From the NCBI GenBank assembly GCA_963738325.1, contig CAVTWD010000013.1, forward strand, positions 186,001 through 250,000: 64,000 nt of DNA, read 5' to 3'. The DNA is from CAVTWD01 sp963738325 (GTDB lineage Bacteria > Actinomycetota > Acidimicrobiia > Acidimicrobiales > Ilumatobacteraceae). Shown here piece after piece: positions 49,889-59,215 of the stretch (within the stretch, counting starts at the first letter, position 1; each line of letters opens with the position of its first letter). The translations under genes were made by a program, and so were the position numbers. Below the pieces are notes generated by a model, which did no database searches, was not told the origin of the DNA, and saw only the letters and a list, made by a program, of their open reading frames with translations.

Positions 49889-50164
49889 TCACGATGGAGA
49901 CCTCCGGGGAGGCGGGGCATCGGCGAGGCGGACGACTCGACCGGTTCGTGCGAGCTCGTCCAGGGCCCAGCGAGGGACTCGCATCCGGGCGCCGAGCTTC
50001 ATGACCGGCAGGCCGTCGGCGCCGCCGGTCGCGAGGTAGGCCCGCGCCAACTCGTAGGCGAGCGACCGACCGATCCGCAGCTTCTGCGCGGCCTCGCCGA
50101 TCGTCAGCAGCTGCAACTCGTCAGCGGCGGCGTCCGCCGGCTGCTCGTGCATGGGCGTCCTCAC
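49889..50164 (-). CDS. Excisionase-like helix-turn-helix protein
   Basis: This is a 91-residue MerR/AlpA-type DNA-binding protein: LQLLTIGEAAQKLRIGRSLA, YELARAYLATGGADGLPVMK, LGARMRVPRWALDELARTGR. Such proteins serve as excisionases/recombination directionality factors or control element genes. The start is GTG 50164 or ATG 50152. A perfect 19-bp inverted repeat lies 25-68 bases upstream. It is missing from element B. Confidence 0.8.
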   Translation of the reverse strand: MRTPMHEQPADAAADELQLLTIGEAAQKLRIGRSLAYELARAYLATGGADGLPVMKLGARMRVPRWALDELARTGRVVRLADAPPPRRSPS

Positions 50165-50188
50165 GCGGACGATTCAGACAGTTGCGAG

Positions 50189-50232
50189 CTCACTCGACCA
50201 CTCACACCGCCACGTGTGAGTGGTCGAGTGAG
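50189..50232. repeat. Perfect 19-bp inverted repeat (oriT or operator candidate)
   Basis: Arms 50189-50207 and 50214-50232 (CTCACTCGACCACTCACAC and its exact complement) flank a 6-base loop CGCCAC. It is located upstream of the excisionase-like and relaxase genes. Its size and position fit an oriT stem or an operator for the HTH protein. Confidence 0.65.
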
Positions 50233-50377
50233 TCCGTCGAAAGTGCCGGCCGCTCGTCGCGTGAGTGACAAACGTGACCTTCACACGGCGGCCAGCAGTG
50301 TCCCGAGCCTCCTCAATTGCCGAGAGGTGGGCCGCGGGTGCACACTGGCGGCGCCGTGGGCTAGCGCCTGCGGAAGT

Positions 50378-50417
50378 GGACCCGGTTGCCCGCCCTTTGG
50401 CGGGGGAACCGGGTTCT
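50378..50417. repeat. Nested hairpin, copy in element A
   Basis: An outer stem ACCCGGTT/AACCGGGT with an inner stem CCCGCC-CTTT-GGCGGG. It covaries with the copy at 35236-35275. The flanking CTAGCGC and CGGAAGTGGA are also conserved between the two copies. It lies after the stop of p1. Confidence 0.7.
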
Positions 50418-50511
50418 GCGCGTCGGGGCCTAACCTCACCCTTCGTCGTCGGTCATCGGCGGCGTCGTCCCCACCGGGAGCCGCTCAAGCTGGTCCCGAG
50501 GCCATCCCGCT

Positions 50512-50775
50512 TCACGCCGGGAGGAGATGCGAGCGCCGGAGGGCGTCGGCGTACGCCAGCGGGTCGCCAGGGAGCAGCTCGAGATCAACAACCGTGATCT
50601 CGCCCTGCGGTGTCAGCGAGTGGACCCGGGCGAAGACGGGGTCCTCCTCGTCGGCGGTGATGACGATGGCGCCGGGAACGATGTAACTCGGATCGCGCGC
50701 CTCGCTCAGGAGGGCGAACGGCATGCCGAGCTCGTCCTCATCCTGGACGTCGCACGGGATGTCGACGTGGATCAC
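50512..50775 (-). CDS. Conserved element protein p1 (A copy)
   Basis: This is an 87-residue protein starting at GTG 50775: IHVDIPCDVQDEDELGMPFA, GAIVITADEEDPVFARVHSL, ELLPGDPLAYADALRRSHL. It is nearly the same as the element B copy at 34255-34518. It follows p2 by 22 bases, and its stop is about 95 bases from the nested hairpin. Confidence 0.7.
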   Translation of the reverse strand: MIHVDIPCDVQDEDELGMPFALLSEARDPSYIVPGAIVITADEEDPVFARVHSLTPQGEITVVDLELLPGDPLAYADALRRSHLLPA

Positions 50776-50797
50776 GGTGTTGGCGCCGTGGGACACG

Positions 50798-51068
50798 TCA
50801 GGCAGCGCTGGATGCGCTGAGGAGGTGCAGGTGCTCGGTGGCGGGCCCTGGAAGCACACGTGTGTAGACGAGACCGTTCGGCTCAACCGTGACGATCCGC
50901 GCAACGGCGAGCTCGGAGTCATCGCTGCCGACGAGCAGGTAGGTGCCTGCCTCGACGGCGATGCCGGGCGCGCGCGTACTCCACCAGCGTGGACGTGAGG
51001 CCGTCCACATCCTGGGTGTGGAAGTCGATCCACAGATCCCAGGTAAGGGAGCCGTCCTCGGTTCTCAT
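50798..51068 (-). CDS. Conserved element protein p2 (A copy), one frame break
   Basis: ATG 51068 opens MRTEDGSLTWDLWIDFHTQD, continues GLTSTLVEYAR and, after a shift near 50977, GIAVEAGTYLLVGSDDSELA and RVLPGPATEHLHLLSA. It is homologous to 34523-34780. The ATG overlaps the stop of the upstream gene (51065-51067). Confidence 0.68.
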
Positions 51069-51475
51069 GGGCTCATTGTCGCCTGGCCAGGGCCGTTCGA
51101 CAACGCCGGGTTCGGGAGGGGCGGGCCGAAGCACCCGTCAAGGCGAGCGAACGTCGCGGGATCGAGGTCGGGAAGAACGATCGAGAAGTGCGGGAACGGA
51201 TTGGTGGGCCAGAGCGCGAAGCCGGCCCGGCGCAACGCTCCGAAGCTCGCGAGCCGCACCTGGCGGTAGCGGTCCGGGCCGATTGGCTGCACGTTCGCCA
51301 CCAGCTCTGCAACCGACATTCCGATCGCGCAGTAGACCGACACGCCGAAGAAGCCGTGCTCCTCACGGCACTTCGCCGCCGCGCGCCGCACCGAGTCGGG
51401 CGAAAGCAGGCCGCCCCGGACCACGATCGTCGAGTCATCGGGAGGTTCTTCGTCCCGGAGAACGACGGGCCTCAC
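51065..51475 (-). CDS. Conserved hypothetical protein upstream of p2/p1
   Basis: This is a 136-residue protein starting at GTG 51475, overlapping the integrase stop. RGGLLSPDSVRRAAAKCREE, HGFFGVSVYCAIGMSVAELV, RYRQVRLASFGALRRAGFAL, PHFSIVLPDLDPATFARLDG. I have the impression of a recurring actinobacterial family next to p2-like genes, but no function is known to me. It replaces the RHH/DUF3800 pair found at this place in element B. Confidence 0.6.
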   Translation of the reverse strand: MRPVVLRDEEPPDDSTIVVRGGLLSPDSVRRAAAKCREEHGFFGVSVYCAIGMSVAELVANVQPIGPDRYRQVRLASFGALRRAGFALWPTNPFPHFSIVLPDLDPATFARLDGCFGPPLPNPALSNGPGQATMSP

Positions 51476-52566
51476 GATGAGGCCCTCAGCACCTCGCCCA
51501 GGCTGGAGGCGACGGCCTGGTCGGCGACGCGACGGCGTGGGCGTAGACGCGCAACGTCATGGCCGGGTTGGCGTGGCCGAGGCGGCCGGCGACGGTGCGG
51601 ACGTCGTGGCCCTGGCCGATGGCGACCGTGGCCGACCAGTGGCGGAGATCATGCAGGCGCCACTTCGCGTCGATGCCGGCAAGGGCCCGCGATCGCCGCC
51701 ACCACCAGCCGATCCGGTCCGGGTTGACCAGCTCCGGACCGAGCCCGAACATCCATGGCCCGTACGGCTCGCGCACGACCCGGACTCCTTCGATCAACGC
51801 CAGCGTGTCGCCGTCGAGCGCCACGGTGCGGACGTTGGCCGTCTTCGTCGGGGCGTCGCGAAGCTCCGGGTGGCCGCCGCCGCGCCGGACGGTCTCGATG
51901 GCGGAGTCGATCGTGAGCAGGCCGTCACGAACGTCGTCCCACCGCAACGCGGCCAGCTCGGCCCGGCGCACGCCGGCGACGGCGGCCAACCGGAGAGCGA
52001 GCTCGGCGGCGGGGTCGATCGTTGCGGCGGCGGCGAGGACGGCGTGCACGTCCTCGAGCGACATCGCCTGGCGGGGCTCCGCCCTGGTCGCGCGGAGGCG
52101 GGCCAGCGACGCGGCGTTGGTCGACGCCCAGCCCCACCGCACCGCCTGGACGAGCGCCGCCCGGAGCGACCGTGTGCTGGTTGCGGATGGCCGGGTCGCC
52201 GACGCCGGCGCGGTCGCAGGCGTGCGTGCCAGCGCTCGACGTCGCTCACCGACAGGCGAGCGAGCGGGACCCGCACGATCGGGTCGTGCTTGATGGCCCG
52301 CACCCGGCTCTGCTGGTCGCGTGCCGAGGACGCGGCCCAGGTCGGCAGGTTCTGCGCGATCCAGGCGTCGAGGGCGTCGGCGACCGGTCCGTCCGGCGGG
52401 CGCGCTGCGGTTGCCGGCTCGCTCCAGGTCGTCGGCTACCCGCCTCGCCTCGCGCTTGCCGCCCCGCACCGTGCGCGACGTCTGGGTGGGCTTGCCGTCG
52501 CGGCCCGCGACCGGTGAAGACCCGGACCTCCCAGACCCCCGGGCGCTTCTCGCGGATGGTCGCCAT
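51472..52566 (-). CDS. int: Tyrosine recombinase (integrase) of element A
   Basis: 365 codons. ATG 52566 opens MATIREKRPGVWEVRVFTGR. All catalytic boxes are present: box I Arg in GVRRAELAALRW, KTANVRTVALDGDT, box II LHDLRHWSATVAIGQGHD, GRLGHANPAM and Tyr in LRVYAHAV. Frame changes in the N-terminal part (near 52500, 52390), near 52200, and near the end (51530), resembling base-call errors. It is the likely enzyme that inserts and, with the HTH protein, excises A; it may also act on B, whose ends carry related arm sites. Confidence 0.88.
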
Positions 52567-52579
52567 CGCGGCGACTTTA

Positions 52580-52600
52580 GTAGGGATGGATGTAGGGATG
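52580..52600 (+). repeat. Right arm repeats of element A
   Basis: GTAGGGATG at 52580-52588 and 52592-52600, matching the left arm pair at 37176-37196 in sequence and spacing. Confidence 0.65.
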
Positions 52601-52643
52601 ACGGTGATGCCGAGCCGTCGGCGGCCAAGGCCGTCAACCAGAT

Positions 52644-52723
52644 CTACTCCACACGCAGGCCTGATATGGCCCGAGCTGATGACCAGGCGCTGGATCTCCG
52701 AGGTGCCTTCGAAGATCGTGTAG
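52644..52723 (-). repeat. att copy 3: 3' end of the intact acyl-CoA dehydrogenase gene
   Basis: The core 52688-52723 is identical to 37034-37069. The element supplies the last codons so the gene stays open (after removing one extra base near 52675 it ends LVIARAISGLRVE). Confidence 0.85.
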
Positions 52724-53862
52724 ATCTTGGCGTCCCGGTGCCAGCGCTCGACCGGGTAGTCCCGCGTGTACCCGTAGCCGCCCAGGATCTGGATGGCCTG
52801 CTCGGTCACCCAGACCGCGACCTCGCCCGCCTTGAGCTTCGACATCGAGCCCTCGCCTGCGGTGAAAGCCGCCGTTGCGGGCCATCCATGCGGCCCGCCA
52901 GCACGAGCAGTCGAGCGGCGTCGATCTCCATGCGCATGTCCGCCAGCTTGAAGGCGATGCCCTGATTCATGATGATCGGCTTGCCGAACGCGGTGCGCTC
53001 CTTGGCGTAGTCGAGCGAGTACTCGTAGGCGGCGCGGGCGATGCCCACCGCCTGGGCCCCGACTGCCGGGCGCGTCGCCTCGAAGGTGCTCATGGCCGGC
53101 TGCTTCTCTCCTGACTGGCCAGCGGCGCGAGCCCTGGCCAGCTTCGCGTCGAGCCTCTCCTTGCCCCCGAGCAGGCAGCGACCCGGCACCCGAACGTCGT
53201 CGAGGATCACCTCGGCCGTGTGGGAGGCCCGGATGCCGTGCTTCTTGTACTTCTGGCCCTGCGACAGGCCCTTCGTGCCCGGCGGCACGACGAACGACGC
53301 CTGGCCACGACCCTTCAAATCGGGCTCGACCGTCGCCACGACGACGTGGAGGTCGGCGATGCCACCGTTGGTGATCCACGCCTTGATGCCGTTCAGCACC
53401 CATTCGTCCTTGGCCGCGTCGTAGACGGCACGGGTGCGCAGCGAGGAGACGTCCGAGCCGGCGTCCGGCTCGCTCACGCAGAAGGCGCCGAGCTTGATGT
53501 CATCGGGGGTCCCGTAGCACTGCGGCACCCATTCCATGACCTGCTCGGGCGTCCCGTTGGCGCTGATGCCGGCGGCGGCCAGGCCAGAGCCGAAGATCGA
53601 GAGTCCGATGCCGGCGTCGCCCCAGAAGAGCTCCTCGGCGGCTATCGGCAGCATCAGCACCGCTCGGCTCGGAGAAGGCGGTGACGACGAAATCGAACCC
53701 GTAGAGCCCGATGCGGGCCGCCTCCTCGACCACGGGTCAGGGGAACTCCTCACGCTCGTCCCATTCGTGGGCGGCGGGACGCACGACGTTCTCGGCGAAG
53801 TCGTGAACCCACTTCTGGACCTGCTGCACGTCCTCGGAGTACTCGAGCGAGAACTCGGCCAT
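52644..53862 (-). CDS. Acyl-CoA dehydrogenase (FadE-like), attachment-site gene, with frame breaks
   Basis: This is an FAD-dependent enzyme of about 400 residues, catalysing alpha,beta-dehydrogenation of acyl-CoA in beta-oxidation. ATG 53862 opens MAEFSLEYSEDVQQVQKWVH. Then VEEAARIGLYGFDFV, LGAFCVSEPDAGSDVSSLRT (substrate/FAD loop), VLNGIKAWITNGGIADLHVV, GIRASHTAEVILDDVRVPG, AVWVTEQAIQILGGYGYTRD (FAD tail) and DAKIYTIFEGTSEIQRLVI. An in-frame TGA replaces an expected Trp at 53737-53739. Shifts near 53665, 52870 and 52675. The last codons come from the inserted element. Confidence 0.9.
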
Positions 53863-53934
53863 GGCACTCACCTTCCCGGGGCACTCACCTTCCCGGCGCC
53901 CGTTGTTACCGACCAGTTCAGTACCGCGCGGTAA

Positions 53935-55155
53935 CTAGGCGGTCAAGGGGTCGAAAGACCCGGTCGGCTCCCGGTCGCCGGCCAAGACGGCCAACCCCAG
54001 GCCCATCGCCGCCGCGCCCACCAGGTAGGGCGCCGAGATCCCGACATGTTGGAAGAGGAGGCCGGCCACCGCGGGTCCCACGACCCGGGCCAGCGCGCTG
54101 ACGGACTGCTGGACACCCAGGGCGCCACCGCGGCGCTGCTCCCGGGCCCGGTTGGCGACCAGGGTGGCGATCGTGGGCGAGGCGAGCCCCTGCCCGAGCA
54201 CGAGCAACGCCAGGGCCACCACGAGCAGGAGCCATGACTCGGCTGCGGCTAGCACCAGCAGGCCGGCGGCGTTGAAGCCGAGCGCGGCTCGGAGGACCGG
54301 TGTTTCGCCGAAGCGATGGACGGCGGGGTGGATGAAGCCCGCTTGGACGACGACGAGGGCGATGCCGATGACCACGAAGACGGCCGACGCCGACCCCTCC
54401 CCGAAGCCGAAGCGGCGCTGGCCCAGGAGGGCGAAAGTGGCCTCGAAACCACTGAAGGCAGCCGTTGTGATGAACATGACCACGCCGAGCGAGATCAGGC
54501 TGCGCCGCCGGCGGGCCGCGACCTCGGGGGTGTCCGGCGGCGCCACATGCTCTGGCGATTCGCCGGCGATTCGCCGGCGGGTGAGGGTCTCCGGCAGGCG
54601 GACGAGGGCGACAATGCCGTTGACCGTCGCGACTGCCGCCGCGACGAAGAACGGGACATGTGGGCCGCCCAGGCTGGCGAGGCCCCCGACCGCCGGGCCG
54701 AGCACGAACCCGACCCCGAAGGCCGCCCCCAGCAACCCGAGGAGTCGCGGCCGCTGGTCGGGCGGGGCCAGATCGGTGACCGCCCCCTGGGCCACCGAGA
54801 CGCTCGCCCCCGACGCCCCGTCGATGATTCGTCCGAGGAAGAGGAGCCACAGCGTCCCGGCGATCCCCGTCAGGAAGCTCCCGATCGCCGTCCCGAACAG
54901 CGAGATGATGATCACCGGCTTTCGCCCGATTCGGTCGGACAGCCGCCCCAGGATCGGCGAGCACACCAACTGAGCGGCCGAGAAGGAGGCGAACAGCAAC
55001 CCGACCGTCGTCCCCGACGCCCCGTACCGCTCGGCGTAGATGCCGAGGATCGGGGCAACCATCCCGAAGCCGATCAGGTCGAGCGCGACCGTGGTCCAGA
55101 TCGGCCAGAACCCGGCGGGGAGCGGCGGCCGCTCTCTCGCAGACCGGCTACGCAC
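53935..55155 (-). CDS. MFS transporter (TetA/drug-efflux-like)
   Basis: 406 residues, about twelve membrane helices. The MFS signature between helices 2 and 3 is visible (GRLSDRIGRKPVIIISLFG), and the start of the C half (RRSLISLGVVMFITTAAFSG) follows a charged central loop. Motif C-like GPAVGGLASLGGPHVPFF suggests an antiporter-type exporter. Unbroken. The repeat GGCGATTCGCC occurs twice inside it (54552-54577). Confidence 0.9.
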   Translation of the reverse strand: MRSRSARERPPLPAGFWPIWTTVALDLIGFGMVAPILGIYAERYGASGTTVGLLFASFSAAQLVCSPILGRLSDRIGRKPVIIISLFGTAIGSFLTGIAGTLWLLFLGRIIDGASGASVSVAQGAVTDLAPPDQRPRLLGLLGAAFGVGFVLGPAVGGLASLGGPHVPFFVAAAVATVNGIVALVRLPETLTRRRIAGESPEHVAPPDTPEVAARRRRSLISLGVVMFITTAAFSGFEATFALLGQRRFGFGEGSASAVFVVIGIALVVVQAGFIHPAVHRFGETPVLRAALGFNAAGLLVLAAAESWLLLVVALALLVLGQGLASPTIATLVANRAREQRRGGALGVQQSVSALARVVGPAVAGLLFQHVGISAPYLVGAAAMGLGLAVLAGDREPTGSFDPLTA

Positions 55156-55201
55156 GGCGGCCCAGCGTCCTACCGCACAGCGGCGAGGGGCAAGTCGCCG
55201 G

Positions 55202-56566
55202 TCACGCCCGGTGCACGACGGTGCCCTGCTTGGTGGTCTCGACCACCCAGCCGTCCGACTGCAGCGCGGCCCGAATCAGATCGGCGGCGACATAGTCCTT
55301 CGCGGCCCGTGCGTCATCCAGGGCGGCAACTCGTGCCGCGACGTCATCCGGCATGTCGCCGGTCGCTTCCAGGGCCAGCCCGACGGCACGAGCCATGGAG
55401 AACACGGCGGCAACGAGCGCAGGACCCTCCTCCGTCCCGGCGTCGAGGCCGGCATGGGCTCGACTGACCGTGTCGAAGACGACCGCCATCGCCCGAGGGG
55501 TGTCAAGGTCGTCGTCCATGGCCTGCGTGAAGGCCTCGAGCACCGCCGCATCGGGCTCCGCGTCCGCCACGCCTTCCGATTCCGCCCTCCGGCCGAGGGC
55601 GTCGAGCCGATCGACCGCCCGCTCGGCAACCTCGATCGTGCTCGGTCCGACCCGAAGTGGCGAGCGGTAGTGGGCCTGGAGCAGCAGCATGCGGTAGGCG
55701 CGAGGATCGACCCGCTCGATGAGGTCGAGCAGGTTGTCGAAGTTTCCGAGCGACTTCGACATCTTCTCGCCGCCCTCGTCGACGATGAAGGCGTGGTGCA
55801 TCCAGTGGTTGGCGAAGCGCTTCCCGAGGGCGACGGCCTGGGCCCGCTCGTTCTCGTGGTGGGGGAACTTGAGATCCTGCCCGCCGCAATGGAGATCGAA
55901 GCCCTCGCCGAGCAGGCCGAGCGACATCACGACGCACTCCGTGTGCCAACCGGGCCGTCCTTCGCCCCACGGTGACGGCCACGCCGGCTCGCCGGGCTTG
56001 GCCAGCTTCCACAAAACGAAATCTGCGGGGTGACGCTTGTGATCGGCTCCCGCGACGGCCCTGCCCCCGCCGCCGGCCATCATGTCGGCAAGCGATTGCT
56101 GCGCCAGCAGGCCGTAGTCGGGCACCTGCTCGACGGAGAGATAGACGCCGTCGTCGGTGACGTAGGCGACGCCCTTGGCGAGCAGCTCGCCGATCATGGC
56201 CACCATCGGCTCGACCCACTCCGTGGCGTGCGGGGTGTCGGTGGGCCGTTCCACGTCGAGCTCGTCCATCGCCTTCCACCAGACGCGCTCGCACTTCGTG
56301 GCAATCTCGACCCAGGGGCGGCCCTCGCGGTTGGCGCGGTTGATGATCTGGTCGTCGATGTCGGTGACGTTCGAGACGAATCGGACCTTGGTCCCACTCC
56401 ACTCGAGGTAGCGGCGGAGGATGTCGTAGACGAGGGTGGCCCGTCCGTGGCCGAGGTGGGGCGGCCCGTAGACCGTGGGCCCGCACAGATAGATGCTGAC
56501 CACGCCCGGGTCGCGCTGCGCGAGCTCGCGCACCTCGCCGGTGGCCGTGTCGTGCAGGCGGATCAC
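55202..56566 (-). CDS. cysS: Cysteinyl-tRNA synthetase
   Basis: This class I synthetase of about 454 residues charges tRNA-Cys. HIGH-type motif CGPTVYGPPHLGHGRAT, zinc ligands including CGPT, HTECVVMSLGLLGEGFDLHC and GGQDLKFPHHENERAQA, and KMSKS motif GEKMSKSLGNFDNL. GTG 56566 (IRLHDTATGEVREL) is the likely start; upstream codons are open but overlap the valS promoter region. Unbroken, in contrast to the divergent valS. Confidence 0.95.
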   Translation of the reverse strand: MIRLHDTATGEVRELAQRDPGVVSIYLCGPTVYGPPHLGHGRATLVYDILRRYLEWSGTKVRFVSNVTDIDDQIINRANREGRPWVEIATKCERVWWKAMDELDVERPTDTPHATEWVEPMVAMIGELLAKGVAYVTDDGVYLSVEQVPDYGLLAQQSLADMMAGGGGRAVAGADHKRHPADFVLWKLAKPGEPAWPSPWGEGRPGWHTECVVMSLGLLGEGFDLHCGGQDLKFPHHENERAQAVALGKRFANHWMHHAFIVDEGGEKMSKSLGNFDNLLDLIERVDPRAYRMLLLQAHYRSPLRVGPSTIEVAERAVDRLDALGRRAESEGVADAEPDAAVLEAFTQAMDDDLDTPRAMAVVFDTVSRAHAGLDAGTEEGPALVAAVFSMARAVGLALEATGDMPDDVAARVAALDDARAAKDYVAADLIRAALQSDGWVVETTKQGTVVHRA

Positions 56567-56655
56567 GACGAACCAGCGTAGTGGTGACGCCCACGCGGCC
56601 CGGGGCGCCGAATCGCGAACGGGACGCTCGAGGCGCTCCGGTACCGTTGGCAATC

Positions 56656-59183
56656 ATGGCGAAGGTCCCCGACAAGCCCACGCTCGAGGGCCTCGAGGCC
56701 CGTTTCGGTGCGCGCTGGGAGGCGGACGGCATCTACCGGTTCGACCGGGCGGCGACGCGGGCGGACGTCTTCGCCATCGACACGCCGCCGCCGACGGTGA
56801 GCGGCTCGCTGCATGTCGGTCACGTGTTCAGCTACACCCACACCGACACCATCGCTCGCTACCAGCGGATGCGGGGCAAGACCGTCTACTACCCCATCGG
56901 GTGGGACGACAACGGCCTTCCGACGATCCGGCGGGTCCAGAACTACTTCGGTGTCCGCTGCGATCCGACGTTGCCCTTCGATCCGTCGTTCGAGCCTCCC
57001 GACCGGCCTCACGACCCGCCCGTCCTCGTCAGCCGGCCGAACTTCCTCGAGCTGTGCCGGCGGCTCGTGGTCGACGACGAGATCGCCTTCGACGCCCTCT
57101 TCCACCGTCTCGGTCTGAGCGTCGACTGGGACTACCTCTACAAGACGATCGACGACCGCTCGAGCCGTGTGTCACAACGGGCCTTCCTCCGCAACCTCGC
57201 CAGGGGTGAGGCCTACCAGGCCGAAGCACCAACCCTGTGGGACGTCGACTTCCACACCGCGGTTGCGCAGGCCGAGCTCGAAGACCGCGAGCTGGCCGGC
57301 GCGTACTACGCCCTCGCCTTCCACCGCGGCGACGGCTCGGACCTGGTCATCGACACGACGCGGCCGGAGCTGCTCGCCGCCTGCGTGGCAGTCGTCGCCC
57401 ATCCCGACGACGCCCGCTACCAGCCCTTGTTCGGCCATACCGTCCGCACCCCGCTGTTCGGCGCGGAGGTGCCCGTGCTCGCCCATCCCCTGGCCGAGCC
57501 CGAGAAGGGGACGGGCGCGGCGATGGTGTGCACGTTCGGGGATCTGACCGACGTCACGTGGTGGCGGGAGCTGCAGCTGCCCGTGCGAGCCGTCGTGGGC
57601 CGGGACGGGCGCATCCTCTCCGAGCCTCCTGAGGGCATCAGGGCCGTCGACGCGTACCGCGAGCTTGCCGGCCGCACGGTGCGCCAGGCCCACCGCCGGG
57701 TCATCGAGTTGTTGCGCGAGTCCGGCGAGGTTCTCGGCGAGCCGCGGCCGATCGTCCACCCGGTCAAGTTCTACGAGCGGGGTGAGCGGCCGCTCGAGAT
57801 CGTCACCAGCCGCCAGTGGTACATCCGCAACGGCGGCCGAGACGAGGCGCTGCGCCAGGTCTTCCTCCGCCGTGGCGAGGAGCTCAACTGGCATCCGGAC
57901 CACTTCCGCGTCCGCTACGAGGACTGGGTGAGCGGCCTCAACGGGGACTGGTTGATCAGCCGCCAGCAGCCCTTCGGCGTCCCCATACCGCTCTGGTACC
58001 TGCTCGACGTCGACGGCGAGGTCGTCTACGACCGGCCGATCGTGCCGCCGGAGAGCAGCCTGCCCATCGACCCTTCGACCGACGTCCCCCCGGGCTTCAG
58101 CGAGAACCAGCGGGGCAAGCCGGAAGGGTTCGTCGGCGACCCCGACGTGATGGACACCTGGGCGACGTCGTCGCTGTCCCCGCAGATCGCGAGCGGGTGG
58201 GAGGAGGACAACGACCTGTTCGCCCGCGTCTTCCCCATGGATCTGCGACCCCAGGCCCACGAGATCATCCGCACGTGGCTGTTCTCCAGCGTCGTGCGCT
58301 CGCACTACGAGCACGGCGAGCTTCCCTGGGGGAACGCCGCCATCTCCGGGTGGATCCTGGATCCCGATCGCAAGAAGATGGCGAAATCGAGGGGCAACGT
58401 CGTCACGCCCATGGAGCTCTTCGACATCTATGGCTCCGACGCGCTGCGGTACTGGGCTGCCTCGGCTCGGCCCGGCCTCGATACCGCCTACGAAGAGGGC
58501 CAGATGAAGATCGGGCGCAAGCTGGCGACGAAGATCCTGAACGTCTCGAAGTTCGTGCTCGGCCTCGGCCCGGAGGTCGCCCTCGACGCGCTGGACGAGC
58601 CGGTGGACCGGGCGCTCGTCGCACGGCTCGCCGTCCTCGTCGGTGAGGCGACGGCCGCCTTCGATTCGTACGACTACGCCCGCGCCCTGGAGCGGACCGA
58701 GACGTTCTTCTGGTGGTTCTGCGACAACCACGTCGAGTTGGTCAAGGGCCGCGCATATGGATCTCTCGGCGCCGAGCGCTCGCGGTCGGCACGCGCCGGG
58801 CTTCTGTCGCGCTCTCCGTGCTCCAGCGGTTGTTCGCCCCGATCCTCCCCTACGTCAGTGAGGAGGTCTGGAGCTGGTGGCAGGCCGGCTCGGTCCATCG
58901 CGCCTCGTGGCCGGAAGGGCGGGAACTGACCGAGGCAGCGGGCCCGGTCGATTCCCGTGTCATCGAGGTGACGGGCGACGTGCTCGCCGCTGTGCGCAAG
59001 ACGAAGACGGCGGCCAAGGTGTCGATGCGCTCACCCGTGGAGCGAGCGGTCGTGCGCGGACCTGCAGAGGTCCTGGGGCTGCTGGCGGCCACCGGGGACG
59101 ACCTGCGAGAGGCCGGGTCGATCGATGAACTGCTCTTCGAGGCCACTGATGGCCCCATTACCGTCACCGTGACGCTGGCCTGA
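56656..59183 (+). CDS. valS: Valyl-tRNA synthetase, one frame break near the 3' end
   Basis: About 842 residues. ATG 56656: MAKVPDKPTLEGLEARFGAR. HIGH-type PTVSGSLHVGHVFSYTHTD, then YYPIGWDDNGLPTIRRVQNY, the editing domain (IDTTRPELLAACVAVVAHPD), WYIRNGGRDEALRQ, DVMDTWATSSLSPQI, and KMSKS variant KKMAKSRGNVVTPME. The anticodon domain (DYARALERTETFFWWFCDNH) continues after one shift between 58770 and 58815 in LQRLFAPILPYVSEEVWSWW. As an essential gene it should be intact, so the break is most likely a sequence error. Confidence 0.96.
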
Positions 59184-59215
59184 CCCGCTCCACACCGACC
59201 GGTAGCCTCGCCTCG

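Larger units (their letters stand above)
37034..52723. mobile_element. Integrative/mobilizable element A (about 15.7 kb) with a restriction-type defence cargo
   Basis: Bounded by 36-bp identical att cores. Content: left arm repeats (37176-37196), DUF4238, UvrD-like, Mod and Res genes (37.3-45.8 kb, plus strand), a hypothetical gene, a MobF relaxase, an excisionase-like gene, a 19-bp inverted repeat, p1/p2-type small genes, an integrase gene and right arm repeats. All mobility genes are on the minus strand. No coupling protein or type IV secretion genes are seen, so it would need a helper for transfer. The identical ends suggest recent insertion beside the older element B. Confidence 0.82.

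Noticed and set aside
37034..52723. Full conjugative element (ICE) with type IV secretion genes
   Set aside because: No VirB4, coupling protein, FtsK/TraB or pilus genes are visible in either element; only relaxase, HTH and integrase genes.
57172..58731. 519-codon antisense frame over valS, and similar frames over sufB (29200-30525) and the MFS gene (54316-55467)
   Set aside because: Low-complexity Arg/Ala/Gly-rich translations opposite conserved genes; shadows only.
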